Shown here: positions 32,373 to 39,150 of the stretch, in pieces | Layout of the letters: the number at the start of each line of letters is the position of its first letter | Position numbering within the stretch: position 1 is the stretch's first letter | DNA from: Cohnella thailandensis | GTDB taxonomy: Bacteria > Bacillota > Bacilli > Paenibacillales > Paenibacillaceae | Direction of reading: 5' to 3' | Length of the DNA: 64,000 bases | NCBI RefSeq assembly: GCF_014212135.1 | Contig: NZ_JACJVQ010000032.1 | Span: forward strand, 98,908-162,907 | The notes under the pieces: model-generated | Seen by the model: the letters and a program-made list of their open reading frames with translations, nothing else | Told to the model about the DNA's origin: nothing | Databases searched by the model: none | Position numbers and translations under genes: made by a program

Positions 32373-33286
32373 CGCACGAACACCTTCTCCCATCCACGCA
32401 AAAATAATTTCAGCACGATAAATACGATGGCGTACACCGCAAGCAAGGACAGCAAGCCGTTCACGACCACGTCATATTGATAGCCTTCATAGGCGAACGC
32501 GTCGGCGTACAGAAGCTTCGTCACGCCGTGCATGTTGAACAAATATTCCACGATAAACAAATTTCCCATCATAATCCCCAACAGCTTATGTAAATCGGCC
32601 TTGATAAAAGGCAGGACATTCGGCAGCGCGTGAAAAAACACGATGTACGTTTTGCCTAATCCGCGGGCTTTGGCGAACCCTATGTAATCCTCCGACAAGG
32701 TCATCTTCATCTGCTGGGCGACGTTGCGGATCATGTAGTTGGCAGGGAGGACGATCATGGAGATCAATGGCAGCATGACGGCCGGATGGTCGGTCGAGAG
32801 GCTGGCTACCCGAAAGACGACGATTCCCGTTTCCGATGCAATATAGACGACAAGAAACTGAAGCAGCAGAATGATGACGAAATCCGGGAGAGCCCCGATA
32901 AACTCCACGACGCGCTTCAGCCATTCCGCGCGGGACAATCCGAGATAAATGCCGACGAGGATGCCGATCGTCGTCCCGATCAAGGCGCCGGCCGCCACAT
33001 AAAACAAGGAAACGTTGAAGAAGCTGCCGATCTGCTCCCAGAAGGAGCGCTCGGTTCTCCCCGATAAGAAGCGGAACGATTCGCCCGTTCCGATCCCGGC
33101 GAAATAATCCCGAATGCTGGCGAAACCCCCCGACCAGTTCAGCCGGATGGAGCTGCCGTTCTCGCCCAATTGAAGCAAGATCGGCAGGACGGCAACGAGT
33201 AGAACGAATGCCAATAGGCCGGGTATGGCGATTACCGTTTTTGCAACCTTTAACATGCTTCGCGACAACTGCCTTTCCCTTGTCAT
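32369..33286 (-). CDS. Oligopeptide/nickel-type ABC transporter permease, DppB-like
   Basis: 305 residues with six membrane helices and the EAA loop SEDYIGFAKARGLGKTYIVFFHALPNVLP, which contacts the ATPase. The N-terminus is shorter and lacks the usual LLTLF-type start of DppB. The first ATG at 33286 has no good ribosome binding site; a TTG seven codons in follows aagggaaagg and may be the true start. Translationally coupled to the DppC-like gene. As an isolated permease pair its substrate cannot be inferred. Confidence 0.83.
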   Translation of the reverse strand: MTRERQLSRSMLKVAKTVIAIPGLLAFVLLVAVLPILLQLGENGSSIRLNWSGGFASIRDYFAGIGTGESFRFLSGRTERSFWEQIGSFFNVSLFYVAAGALIGTTIGILVGIYLGLSRAEWLKRVVEFIGALPDFVIILLLQFLVVYIASETGIVVFRVASLSTDHPAVMLPLISMIVLPANYMIRNVAQQMKMTLSEDYIGFAKARGLGKTYIVFFHALPNVLPFIKADLHKLLGIMMGNLFIVEYLFNMHGVTKLLYADAFAYEGYQYDVVVNGLLSLLAVYAIVFIVLKLFLRGWEKVFVR

Positions 33287-33398
33287 AATAATTGACTATA
33301 AGTATAACTTTTAAGGGAGTAAAAGACTATTGTTTCCTTATTATCAATCGTCTTGCTGATCTGGGAACGCTCCGAATAATCTTCCGAGGGGCAGGCAA

Positions 33399-33419
33399 CC
33401 TACCTTGCAGAAGGGTAGG
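33399..33419 (+). promoter_or_regulatory. Hairpin overlapping the PAP2 ribosome binding site
   Basis: cctacc (33399-33404) can pair with ggtagg (33414-33419), leaving a 9-base loop. The right arm is the only purine-rich sequence at ribosome-binding distance from the ATG at 33427, so the hairpin could limit translation. Confidence 0.35.
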
Positions 33420-33426
33420 GCTCGAG

Positions 33427-34089
33427 ATGAAATTAACGTCAAGACTTGGTTTCGCCTTACTGGCAAGCCTGCTCTGCGCCGCGGGCTTCGGAGCGATCGC
33501 TGTCCTGGTCGGTACGGAACGAATCGCGAGCTTCGATCGCGCGATCATCGATTTCTGGCAAAGCCGCGAATCGGCGACCCTAACGAACGGGATGAAGGCG
33601 TTCACGGCCATCGGGTCCGGGATTCCCGTTGTCGTCATATCGATAGCGATCATGCTATTCCTGTTTTTCGTGCTCAACCACCGCAAGGAATTGATTCTGT
33701 TCGCGTTCGTTCTGGCGGGTTCCGAGATATTAAACGTCGCGTTGAAGCTTGTCTTTCATCGGGAACGTCCGAGCTTCCATCGGCTCGTTCAGGCGAGCGG
33801 CTATAGTTTTCCGAGCGGTCATTCGATGGGGGCATTCAGCTTATACGGGATTGCGGCGTTTCTTCTGTGGAAGCACATTTCTTCGAGAAGGGGAAGGACG
33901 CTTCTGATCCTGGTCAGCTGCGCCCTGGTTCTGGCCATCGGGATCAGCCGGATCTATCTGGGGGTTCATTACCCGAGCGATGTGCTGGCGGGGTATTTGG
34001 CGAGCGGCTTCTGGCTGACCGCTTCGATTACGGTCTATCAGCGGTACATGGAGCGGGCGGCGGAAAGGGCAAACGGCCTGCGAAAATAA
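33427..34089 (+). CDS. PAP2 family phosphatase
   Basis: 220 residues, six membrane helices. The three catalytic motifs are intact: KLVFHRERP (KxxxxxxRP), PSGH and SRIYLGVHYPSD (SRxxxxxHxxxD). The family dephosphorylates lipid phosphates such as phosphatidylglycerol phosphate or undecaprenyl pyrophosphate on the outer membrane face. The start at ATG 33427 is chosen because it begins with a basic residue and the first helix. A hairpin may hide its ribosome binding site. Stop lies in the loop of the downstream terminator. Confidence 0.9.
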   Translation: MKLTSRLGFALLASLLCAAGFGAIAVLVGTERIASFDRAIIDFWQSRESATLTNGMKAFTAIGSGIPVVVISIAIMLFLFFVLNHRKELILFAFVLAGSEILNVALKLVFHRERPSFHRLVQASGYSFPSGHSMGAFSLYGIAAFLLWKHISSRRGRTLLILVSCALVLAIGISRIYLGVHYPSDVLAGYLASGFWLTASITVYQRYMERAAERANGLRK

Positions 34090-34109
34090 GTCGCAGGCCG
34101 TTGCCCTTT
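34064..34109. terminator. Bidirectional terminator between the PAP2 and HTH_42 genes
   Basis: Very long stem, aaagggcaaacggcctgcga (34064-34083) against tcgcaggccgttgcccttt (34091-34109), about 19 bp with one bulge. It contains the end of the PAP2 gene and separates two convergent genes. Confidence 0.85.
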
Positions 34110-34120
34110 CCGCCTCTCGG

Positions 34121-35212
34121 CTACGTTTGAATATGGATATCATGCGTCTGGCCTTCCGCCGCGAAGCGAAGCAATTGCTTCCCTTCTTGCAGGAGGGCGT
34201 CCGATTGTTCCCCGGTCAGCTTGAGGAAGGGCTCCACGCATAACGTAGATCGATCTCGGCTTCGATGGATCGACCAAGTTCCGGCGACGAAGCCGTCCAA
34301 GAGAATCGTCGGACGGATAATGCCGTTCACGGTAAAAACGCGGCTTCGGTACCGATCGTCGATGATCCGGCTTCGGTTCGCATGGGACAGGAGAATGCTG
34401 TCGAACTCGCCAAGAAAACGGAGAGGAACCGGCATATCCGCTTCCGGCCGGGGAGCCTCGGGCAAGTCGAAAAGCTCTCTGCCATCCGTATCTCTAAACG
34501 CGACAAGTCTGGATCGGAGAGAAGAGACGACTTCGTTTAACCGAGTCAGACCGGACCAAACCTGAATATCTTCAACGGTTGCAGGTCCGTAGGCCGATAG
34601 GTAGCGCAGCACGAATTCCTTGGCGTCCGGATTCGGCGTTAATGGCCGGCCAAGCCAAGCTTCCGCCGAGGCATGCACGGCTTGACCTTTGAGTCCCCAT
34701 ATCCCTCTAGGCGGAACCTGGACAAGCGGCACGAGGTTTCGGACGGCGGCGGATAAAGCCTCCGCCGGACGATCCGTCCACCGTTCGCTCAATAGCCTTC
34801 CTAATTCTTCGAAGGTTAAAGGTTGGTGCTCGACCAGTCGGCGGCCGGCTTCGGATAGCTCCTCATAGTTCACGCCATGGAGCCGTTTGCCATGATTGCC
34901 TTTCAGGGTCTTTTCCATGACGGGGTGGAGCCAGGGGCGAAGCTTCAAAGCATCTCGGCCGGAAGAGAGATGAAGAGTGGCGCGCATGAGAACCATGCGC
35001 ACCGCTTGCTTCTCCAAGAGGAGGTTCGACAGCTGCTCCTGCCTGAAACCCTCCAACCTAGTCCATAGGGCGAAATAAGGCGCCAACGGGGCTTGAGCCT
35101 GCAGGCCGATAAGCTTCTCGATGGCTTCTAGAACGGTGAGCTTCTCGCGGCTTATCAGCATTTGTCTGGCTAGCAAAGAGCGATTTAACGCTCCGGGATT
35201 CATCGACATCAT
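34121..35212 (-). CDS. HTH_42 winged-helix protein, AlkZ-like DNA glycosylase candidate
   Basis: 363 residues, full length for the HTH_42 family (three tandem winged helices plus a beta-barrel). Near the N-terminus it has Gln38-Ala-Gln40 in IGLQAQAP. In the Streptomyces crosslink glycosylase AlkZ the catalytic motif is QxQ at about residues 37-39, whereas the YcaQ/AlkX branch has QxD. The C-terminus contains LGEFDSILLSHANRSRII and TILLDGFVAGTW, also family features. It may remove alkylated or crosslinked bases from DNA, for example damage by a natural-product toxin (inference). Often annotated only as winged-helix protein. Confidence 0.8.
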   Translation of the reverse strand: MMSMNPGALNRSLLARQMLISREKLTVLEAIEKLIGLQAQAPLAPYFALWTRLEGFRQEQLSNLLLEKQAVRMVLMRATLHLSSGRDALKLRPWLHPVMEKTLKGNHGKRLHGVNYEELSEAGRRLVEHQPLTFEELGRLLSERWTDRPAEALSAAVRNLVPLVQVPPRGIWGLKGQAVHASAEAWLGRPLTPNPDAKEFVLRYLSAYGPATVEDIQVWSGLTRLNEVVSSLRSRLVAFRDTDGRELFDLPEAPRPEADMPVPLRFLGEFDSILLSHANRSRIIDDRYRSRVFTVNGIIRPTILLDGFVAGTWSIHRSRDRSTLCVEPFLKLTGEQSDALLQEGKQLLRFAAEGQTHDIHIQT

Positions 35213-35360
35213 GTTATCTCCTCAGTTCCGGATAGAAAAGGCGGATGTCGCCGATCCATATGATTTCTGTATTCATAGTAGCTCTTCCTTCCTGACAACT
35301 ATTTGACAAGGAGAAAAAGCATTACCCCATTTTTCGAGTGGCAGCCTGTCAAGAAACGGG

Positions 35361-35389
35361 ATGACCCTGCGCGTCTGTTTGTGTATGAT
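35361..35389 (+). promoter_or_regulatory. Candidate promoter of the WYL regulator gene
   Basis: ATGACC (35361-35366), 17-bp spacer, TATGAT (35384-35389), followed about 60 bases later by gagagggggg and the TTG start. The rest of the 242-bp gap to the divergent HTH_42 gene shows nothing else I can name. Confidence 0.4.
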
Positions 35390-35454
35390 TTAGGAAGAGC
35401 GGGTTAAGGCGCGAACGATCGACTTCCCGCCTATGGTCGGAGAGGGGGGCGAAT

Positions 35455-36417
35455 TTGAAAATACAGCGGTTGCTCGGAATAACGATGGTCCTATTGAGCC
35501 AGCGCAGGGTGAACGCCAAAACGTTGGCGGATAAGTTCGAAGTTTCGCTGAGAACGATCTACCGGGACCTGGAAACGATCAACACGGCCGGCATCCCCAT
35601 CGTGTCTTATACGGGATCCGACGGAGGATACGAGATCATGGAGCAATTCCGGATCGAGAGACAGCTCGTCACCTTGGACGATCTGCAATCGATTCTCGTA
35701 GCGCTCAAAGGAGTCAGGGCTTCCCTTGACGACAAGGAGATGGACAGCCTGCTCGCCAAGATCAAAGCGCTGGTGGCCAGGTCGGATCAGCAGCGAATGG
35801 AGGAGCTCGGCGATACGCTGATCTTCGACACGAATCTCTGGCACGGAGGCGGTCTTCGGGACAAGTCGATCCTGAACTCGCTGCGCCAAGCGGCCAAGCA
35901 TCGCTCCGTCGTCTCGTTTCGATATACGAATACGGACGGAGTCGAAGAGGAGCGGGAGGCGGAGCCGATAGGCCTTGCGTGGAAAGGATACGCATGGTAC
36001 TTGTATGCTTACTGCCGTCTTCGCGGCGACTACCGCACGTTCCGGCTTTCCCGTTTGAACGCCCTGCGCGTTCATCTGGAGCACTTCCTTAGCCGCGGCG
36101 TTCGGATGGAAGAATTGGACGCCCGGTGGGGGAACCCACAGAAGGAGATTCCCGTTCCGCTTGTTCTTCGATTTCATTCCCGGATGAAGGTTCGAGTCGA
36201 AGAGTCGTTCGGCTGGGAGAAGCTCGAGAAGCAAGAAGACGGTTCGCTGATCGTCAGGGTCGACTTTCCGGATAACAACTGGCTTTACGGGATGCTTCTT
36301 AGCTACGGTCCCGACGTTCAGGTGCTGGAGCCTGCTTCCATCGCGGAGAAAGTGAAGAATCTCGCAAGGCAAATGTACGGCTTATACGAAGCGAACGTCA
36401 CTATCGATTGGAAATAG
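35455..36417 (+). CDS. YafY family transcriptional regulator (HTH_11 plus WYL domain)
   Basis: 320 residues from the TTG at 35455 with gagagggggg upstream. The N-terminal helix-turn-helix (LLSQRRVNAKTLADKFEVSLRTIYRDLETINTAGIPIVSYTGSDGGYEI) is classic HTH_11. A WYL domain follows (about 140-215: SVVSFRYTNTDGVEEEREAEPIGLAWKGYAWYLYAYCRLRGDYRTFRLSRL), then the WCX extension. WYL proteins bind ligands, often nucleic-acid or nucleotide-like. The VOC gene starts 22 bases downstream and is probably its operon partner and target. Confidence 0.9.
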   Translation: MKIQRLLGITMVLLSQRRVNAKTLADKFEVSLRTIYRDLETINTAGIPIVSYTGSDGGYEIMEQFRIERQLVTLDDLQSILVALKGVRASLDDKEMDSLLAKIKALVARSDQQRMEELGDTLIFDTNLWHGGGLRDKSILNSLRQAAKHRSVVSFRYTNTDGVEEEREAEPIGLAWKGYAWYLYAYCRLRGDYRTFRLSRLNALRVHLEHFLSRGVRMEELDARWGNPQKEIPVPLVLRFHSRMKVRVEESFGWEKLEKQEDGSLIVRVDFPDNNWLYGMLLSYGPDVQVLEPASIAEKVKNLARQMYGLYEANVTIDWK

Positions 36418-36439
36418 CTTGCCGTCTGGAGAGGATAAG

Positions 36440-36862
36440 ATGATTCAATCCATTGTCCATATCGCCCTGGTCGTCAGAGATTATGACGAGGCGATCGAAT
36501 TCTATACGAAGAAGCTTCATTTCACTTTGGTGGAAGATATTTATCAGCCCGAACAGGACAAACGATGGGTCGTCGTTTCTCCGCCGGGCTCCGCGGGAAC
36601 GACCCTTTTGCTGGCAAGAGCCTCCAAACCCGAACAAGAAGCTTATATCGGCAATCAATCGGGCGGAAGGGTGTTCCTGTTCCTCAACACCGACGATTTC
36701 TGGAGGGATTATCGCGATATGGTCTCGAAGGGAATCGAATTCGTCCGCGAGCCCAAAGAACAACCTTATGGCATGGTTGCCGTGTTCAAAGATCTTTACG
36801 GGAACTTATGGGACCTCTTGGAGCTGAACGAAGATCATCCGATTGCCAAACGAATAAAGTAA
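36440..36862 (+). CDS. VOC family protein (glyoxalase/dioxygenase fold)
   Basis: 140 residues from the ATG at 36440 (gagagg upstream). Two paired beta-alpha-beta-beta-beta units: IVHIALVVRDYDEAIEFYTKKLHF and FLFLNTDDFWRDYRDMVSKGIEFVREPK...VAVFKDLYGNLWDLLEL. His and Glu at the usual metal positions (VHIAL, WDLLEL) are kept. The superfamily includes glyoxalase I, ring-cleaving dioxygenases and resistance proteins; the substrate is not evident. It forms a probable operon with the WYL regulator, a pairing frequent in Paenibacillaceae. Confidence 0.87.
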   Translation: MIQSIVHIALVVRDYDEAIEFYTKKLHFTLVEDIYQPEQDKRWVVVSPPGSAGTTLLLARASKPEQEAYIGNQSGGRVFLFLNTDDFWRDYRDMVSKGIEFVREPKEQPYGMVAVFKDLYGNLWDLLELNEDHPIAKRIK

Positions 36863-36879
36863 TGGAATAAGAACCGCTG

Positions 36880-36909
36880 CCGCCCTCTTAGGAGGACGGT
36901 TTTTCTTTT
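36880..36909 (+). terminator. Terminator after the VOC gene
   Basis: Stem ccgccctc/gaggacgg (36880-36887 and 36892-36899, one mismatch), 4-base loop ttag, then tttttctttt. Confidence 0.8.
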
Positions 36910-36942
36910 GGCGCAAGGGCAAGCTTCGCCGTTTCTTTACGT

Positions 36943-36986
36943 TGTAATCGTCCGTTCACATTCAATCCAAATGGGCGGGATACGAT
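36943..36986 (+). promoter_or_regulatory. Autoregulated promoter of the RR/HK operon, shared box 1
   Basis: TGTAA (36943-36947), 7 bases, TTCACAT (36955-36961), then 19 bases to a -10-like TACGAT (36981-36986). The same TGTAA-N7-TTCACAT element at the same distance from the -10 occurs before the RND gene at 39078. The tandem arrangement upstream of a -35-less promoter suits binding by an OmpR-type regulator. Confidence 0.6.
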
Positions 36987-37023
36987 AATAAGAATAGAGA
37001 ATGCAAGAGAGGGGAACGCCGTT

Positions 37024-37707
37024 ATGACAACCGTAATGGTCGTGGACGACGAAGCTCACATTCGCGAGCTTGTTCGATTATATTTGGAGGACGAGGGGAT
37101 GGAGGTTGCGGAACGCCGGAACGGAGCGGAGGCCTGGGAGCTCTTGCAGCAGCGGGAGATCGATCTGGTCGTGCTTGACGTGATGATGCCCGAGATGGAT
37201 GGCTGGGAGCTGTGCCGCAAGATCCGGGAGTCGGGAGACAAGCCGATTCTGATGATAACGGCCAAAGGCGAACCGACGGACAAAATCAAAGGCTTCCGGC
37301 TGGGGACCGACGACTATCTGGTGAAGCCCTTCGATCCGGTAGAGCTGGTGCTGCGGGTGAAGGCGCTGCTCAAGCGGTATAAAATATCCATCTCCCAAAC
37401 GATCCGGCTCGGAAGAGTGACGCTCGACAGGAAGAGCTACCTGGTGGAATACGAGAACGCCGGCCTATCGGCTACGCTGCCGATGAAGGAATTCGAGCTC
37501 CTCTACACGCTTGCCAGCTATCCCGGCCAGCTGTTCACAAGGGACATGCTGATTCAGAAAATATGGGGAATGGATTACGACGGCGACGAGCGGACGGTGG
37601 ATACGCATATCAAACGGCTGCGCGAGCGGTTTGCCGACTATGCCGACGATTTCAAGATCGTAACGCTGCGCGGCTTAGGCTACCGATTAGAGGTTTCCGA
37701 TGTCTAG
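37024..37707 (+). CDS. OmpR/PhoB-type response regulator
   Basis: 227 residues. Receiver domain with Asp8/Asp9, phosphoacceptor Asp52 (VVLDVMMPEMDGWEL), Thr and Lys of ITAKGEP and LVKPFDP. The C-terminal winged helix (LPMKEFELLYTLASYPGQLFTRDMLIQKIWG, RTVDTHIKRLRERF, GLGYRLEV) binds DNA as a dimer. Its stop overlaps the kinase start by 8 bases. It probably controls its own operon and the RND exporter through the shared TGTAA-N7-TTCACAT element. Confidence 0.93.
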   Translation: MTTVMVVDDEAHIRELVRLYLEDEGMEVAERRNGAEAWELLQQREIDLVVLDVMMPEMDGWELCRKIRESGDKPILMITAKGEPTDKIKGFRLGTDDYLVKPFDPVELVLRVKALLKRYKISISQTIRLGRVTLDRKSYLVEYENAGLSATLPMKEFELLYTLASYPGQLFTRDMLIQKIWGMDYDGDERTVDTHIKRLRERFADYADDFKIVTLRGLGYRLEVSDV

Positions 37708-39082
37708 CCTGACCAAGTCGCTGTATGTCCGGGTCGTATTTATATTCTTAGCGGCGGTTATAGTGAGCTTATTCCTATCGTTGATACTCATTACTAGACT
37801 CTTCGAGAACCAAGCGATAAGCTACATCCAGGAAGAAATGATCGAATCCGGACAGGAGATTATCGAGTCCTATTCGGAGGCTTATCCGCAGCATTCCGCC
37901 GTGCTCGCGAAGGGGATCTCCGTCACTTCCGCGAATTCCGTCAACTTCTACGGTCCGGACGGGGGATTGCTGCACGAAGAGGCTCTGAACGGCGGGAAAA
38001 GGATCGAATTGGATCAAGAGACGATCAGCTACGTTCTGAACGGCGGCGTTTATCGCGGCTCCGAGCGCGGCCCCAAGAGTCTTCTGGTCGGTTTGCCGTT
38101 CGAGATCGAAGGGCAGCGGTTCGCCGTCTTCATGGAACCCTCGATCGGTCCGTTCATGACCTTGATCCTAAGGTTCTTCCAATTCGAGCTGTTATTCTCT
38201 CTTCTGTTCGGGAGCGCGCTCATTCTTCTTGCCGCCCAGTATATCGTCAAGCCGCTCAAGAAATTGACGAACGCGACTCGACGCATGAGCAAGGGCGACT
38301 TCTCGTTCGAGCTGAGATCGAAGCGCAAGGACGAAATCGGTCAATTGACGCGCAGTTTCGGCTCCATGGCGAAGGAGCTCGGAACGCTGGAGAAGATCCG
38401 GCAGCGATTCGTCTCCAACGTCTCTCATGAGATTCAGTCTCCGCTTACTTCCATCAAAGGATTTACCAAGGCGCTCAAGCAAAAGAAGATGGATGAAGAC
38501 AGCCGTCTGCGTCTCTTGACCATTATCGAAGACGAGACGGAGCGATTGTCCCGATTGGGCGAGGATCTGCTACAACTGTCAGCCTTGGAATACGAGCATC
38601 TCCGGCTCAATTTAGGAGCTTTGAGGTTGGACGAGCAGCTTCGCAAATGCGTCATCTCCTTAGAGCCGCAGTGGGCGCCGAAAAACCTCCGTATCGAGCT
38701 AGAGCTCGAAGAGATAGAAGTCCATGCGGACGAGGACCGGGTCTATCGATTGTGGATCAATCTGCTGAGCAACGCTATCAAGTTCACGGGTCCGGACGGA
38801 GAAATCTTCGTCACCGCCAAACGAAAAGGAGATAAGGCGATCGTCCTCGTTCGGGATACGGGATCGGGCATTCCGGAGAACGATCTGAGCTCGATCTTCC
38901 AGCCTTTCTATAAAGCGGATCCTTCCCGAACGAGCGCCTCCGGAGGCAATGGAATCGGCCTCTCGATCGTGAAGCGGATCGTCGATCTTCATCATGGCGA
39001 GATCCAGGTAACCAGCTCTCCGGGAGAAGGGACGGAGTTCAAGGTGACCCTTCCGTTGGATCAACCTTCCAATAAAATGTAA
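37700..39082 (+). CDS. Sensor histidine kinase with extracytoplasmic domain
   Basis: 460 residues. Two membrane helices (about 10-32 and 160-182) enclose a sensor domain of about 125 residues. A HAMP domain follows (KPLKKLTNATRRMSKGDFSFEL), then the dimerisation helix FVSNVSHEIQSPLTSIKG, with QSP instead of the usual KTP, a form I associate with HssS-like kinases of Bacilli, and the ATPase boxes LWINLLSNAIKFT (N), DTGSGIP (G1) and GGNGIGLSIV (G2). The signal is unknown; the downstream exporter suggests an amphipathic or toxic compound. Confidence 0.92.
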   Translation: MSSLTKSLYVRVVFIFLAAVIVSLFLSLILITRLFENQAISYIQEEMIESGQEIIESYSEAYPQHSAVLAKGISVTSANSVNFYGPDGGLLHEEALNGGKRIELDQETISYVLNGGVYRGSERGPKSLLVGLPFEIEGQRFAVFMEPSIGPFMTLILRFFQFELLFSLLFGSALILLAAQYIVKPLKKLTNATRRMSKGDFSFELRSKRKDEIGQLTRSFGSMAKELGTLEKIRQRFVSNVSHEIQSPLTSIKGFTKALKQKKMDEDSRLRLLTIIEDETERLSRLGEDLLQLSALEYEHLRLNLGALRLDEQLRKCVISLEPQWAPKNLRIELELEEIEVHADEDRVYRLWINLLSNAIKFTGPDGEIFVTAKRKGDKAIVLVRDTGSGIPENDLSSIFQPFYKADPSRTSASGGNGIGLSIVKRIVDLHHGEIQVTSSPGEGTEFKVTLPLDQPSNKM

Positions 39083-39121
39083 CTCGCGCTTCACATAGGC
39101 GACAAATTCGCGCGCTATACT
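39078..39121 (+). promoter_or_regulatory. Promoter of the RND exporter gene, shared box 2
   Basis: TGTAA (39078-39082), 7 bases, TTCACAT (39090-39096), then 19 bases to TATACT (39116-39121). It matches the box before the response regulator gene in bases, internal spacing and distance to the -10, and it overlaps the end of the kinase gene. This supports control of the exporter by the adjacent two-component system. Confidence 0.62.
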
Positions 39122-39150
39122 CCTCTCGAATAAAGAGAGGAGAGAAATCG

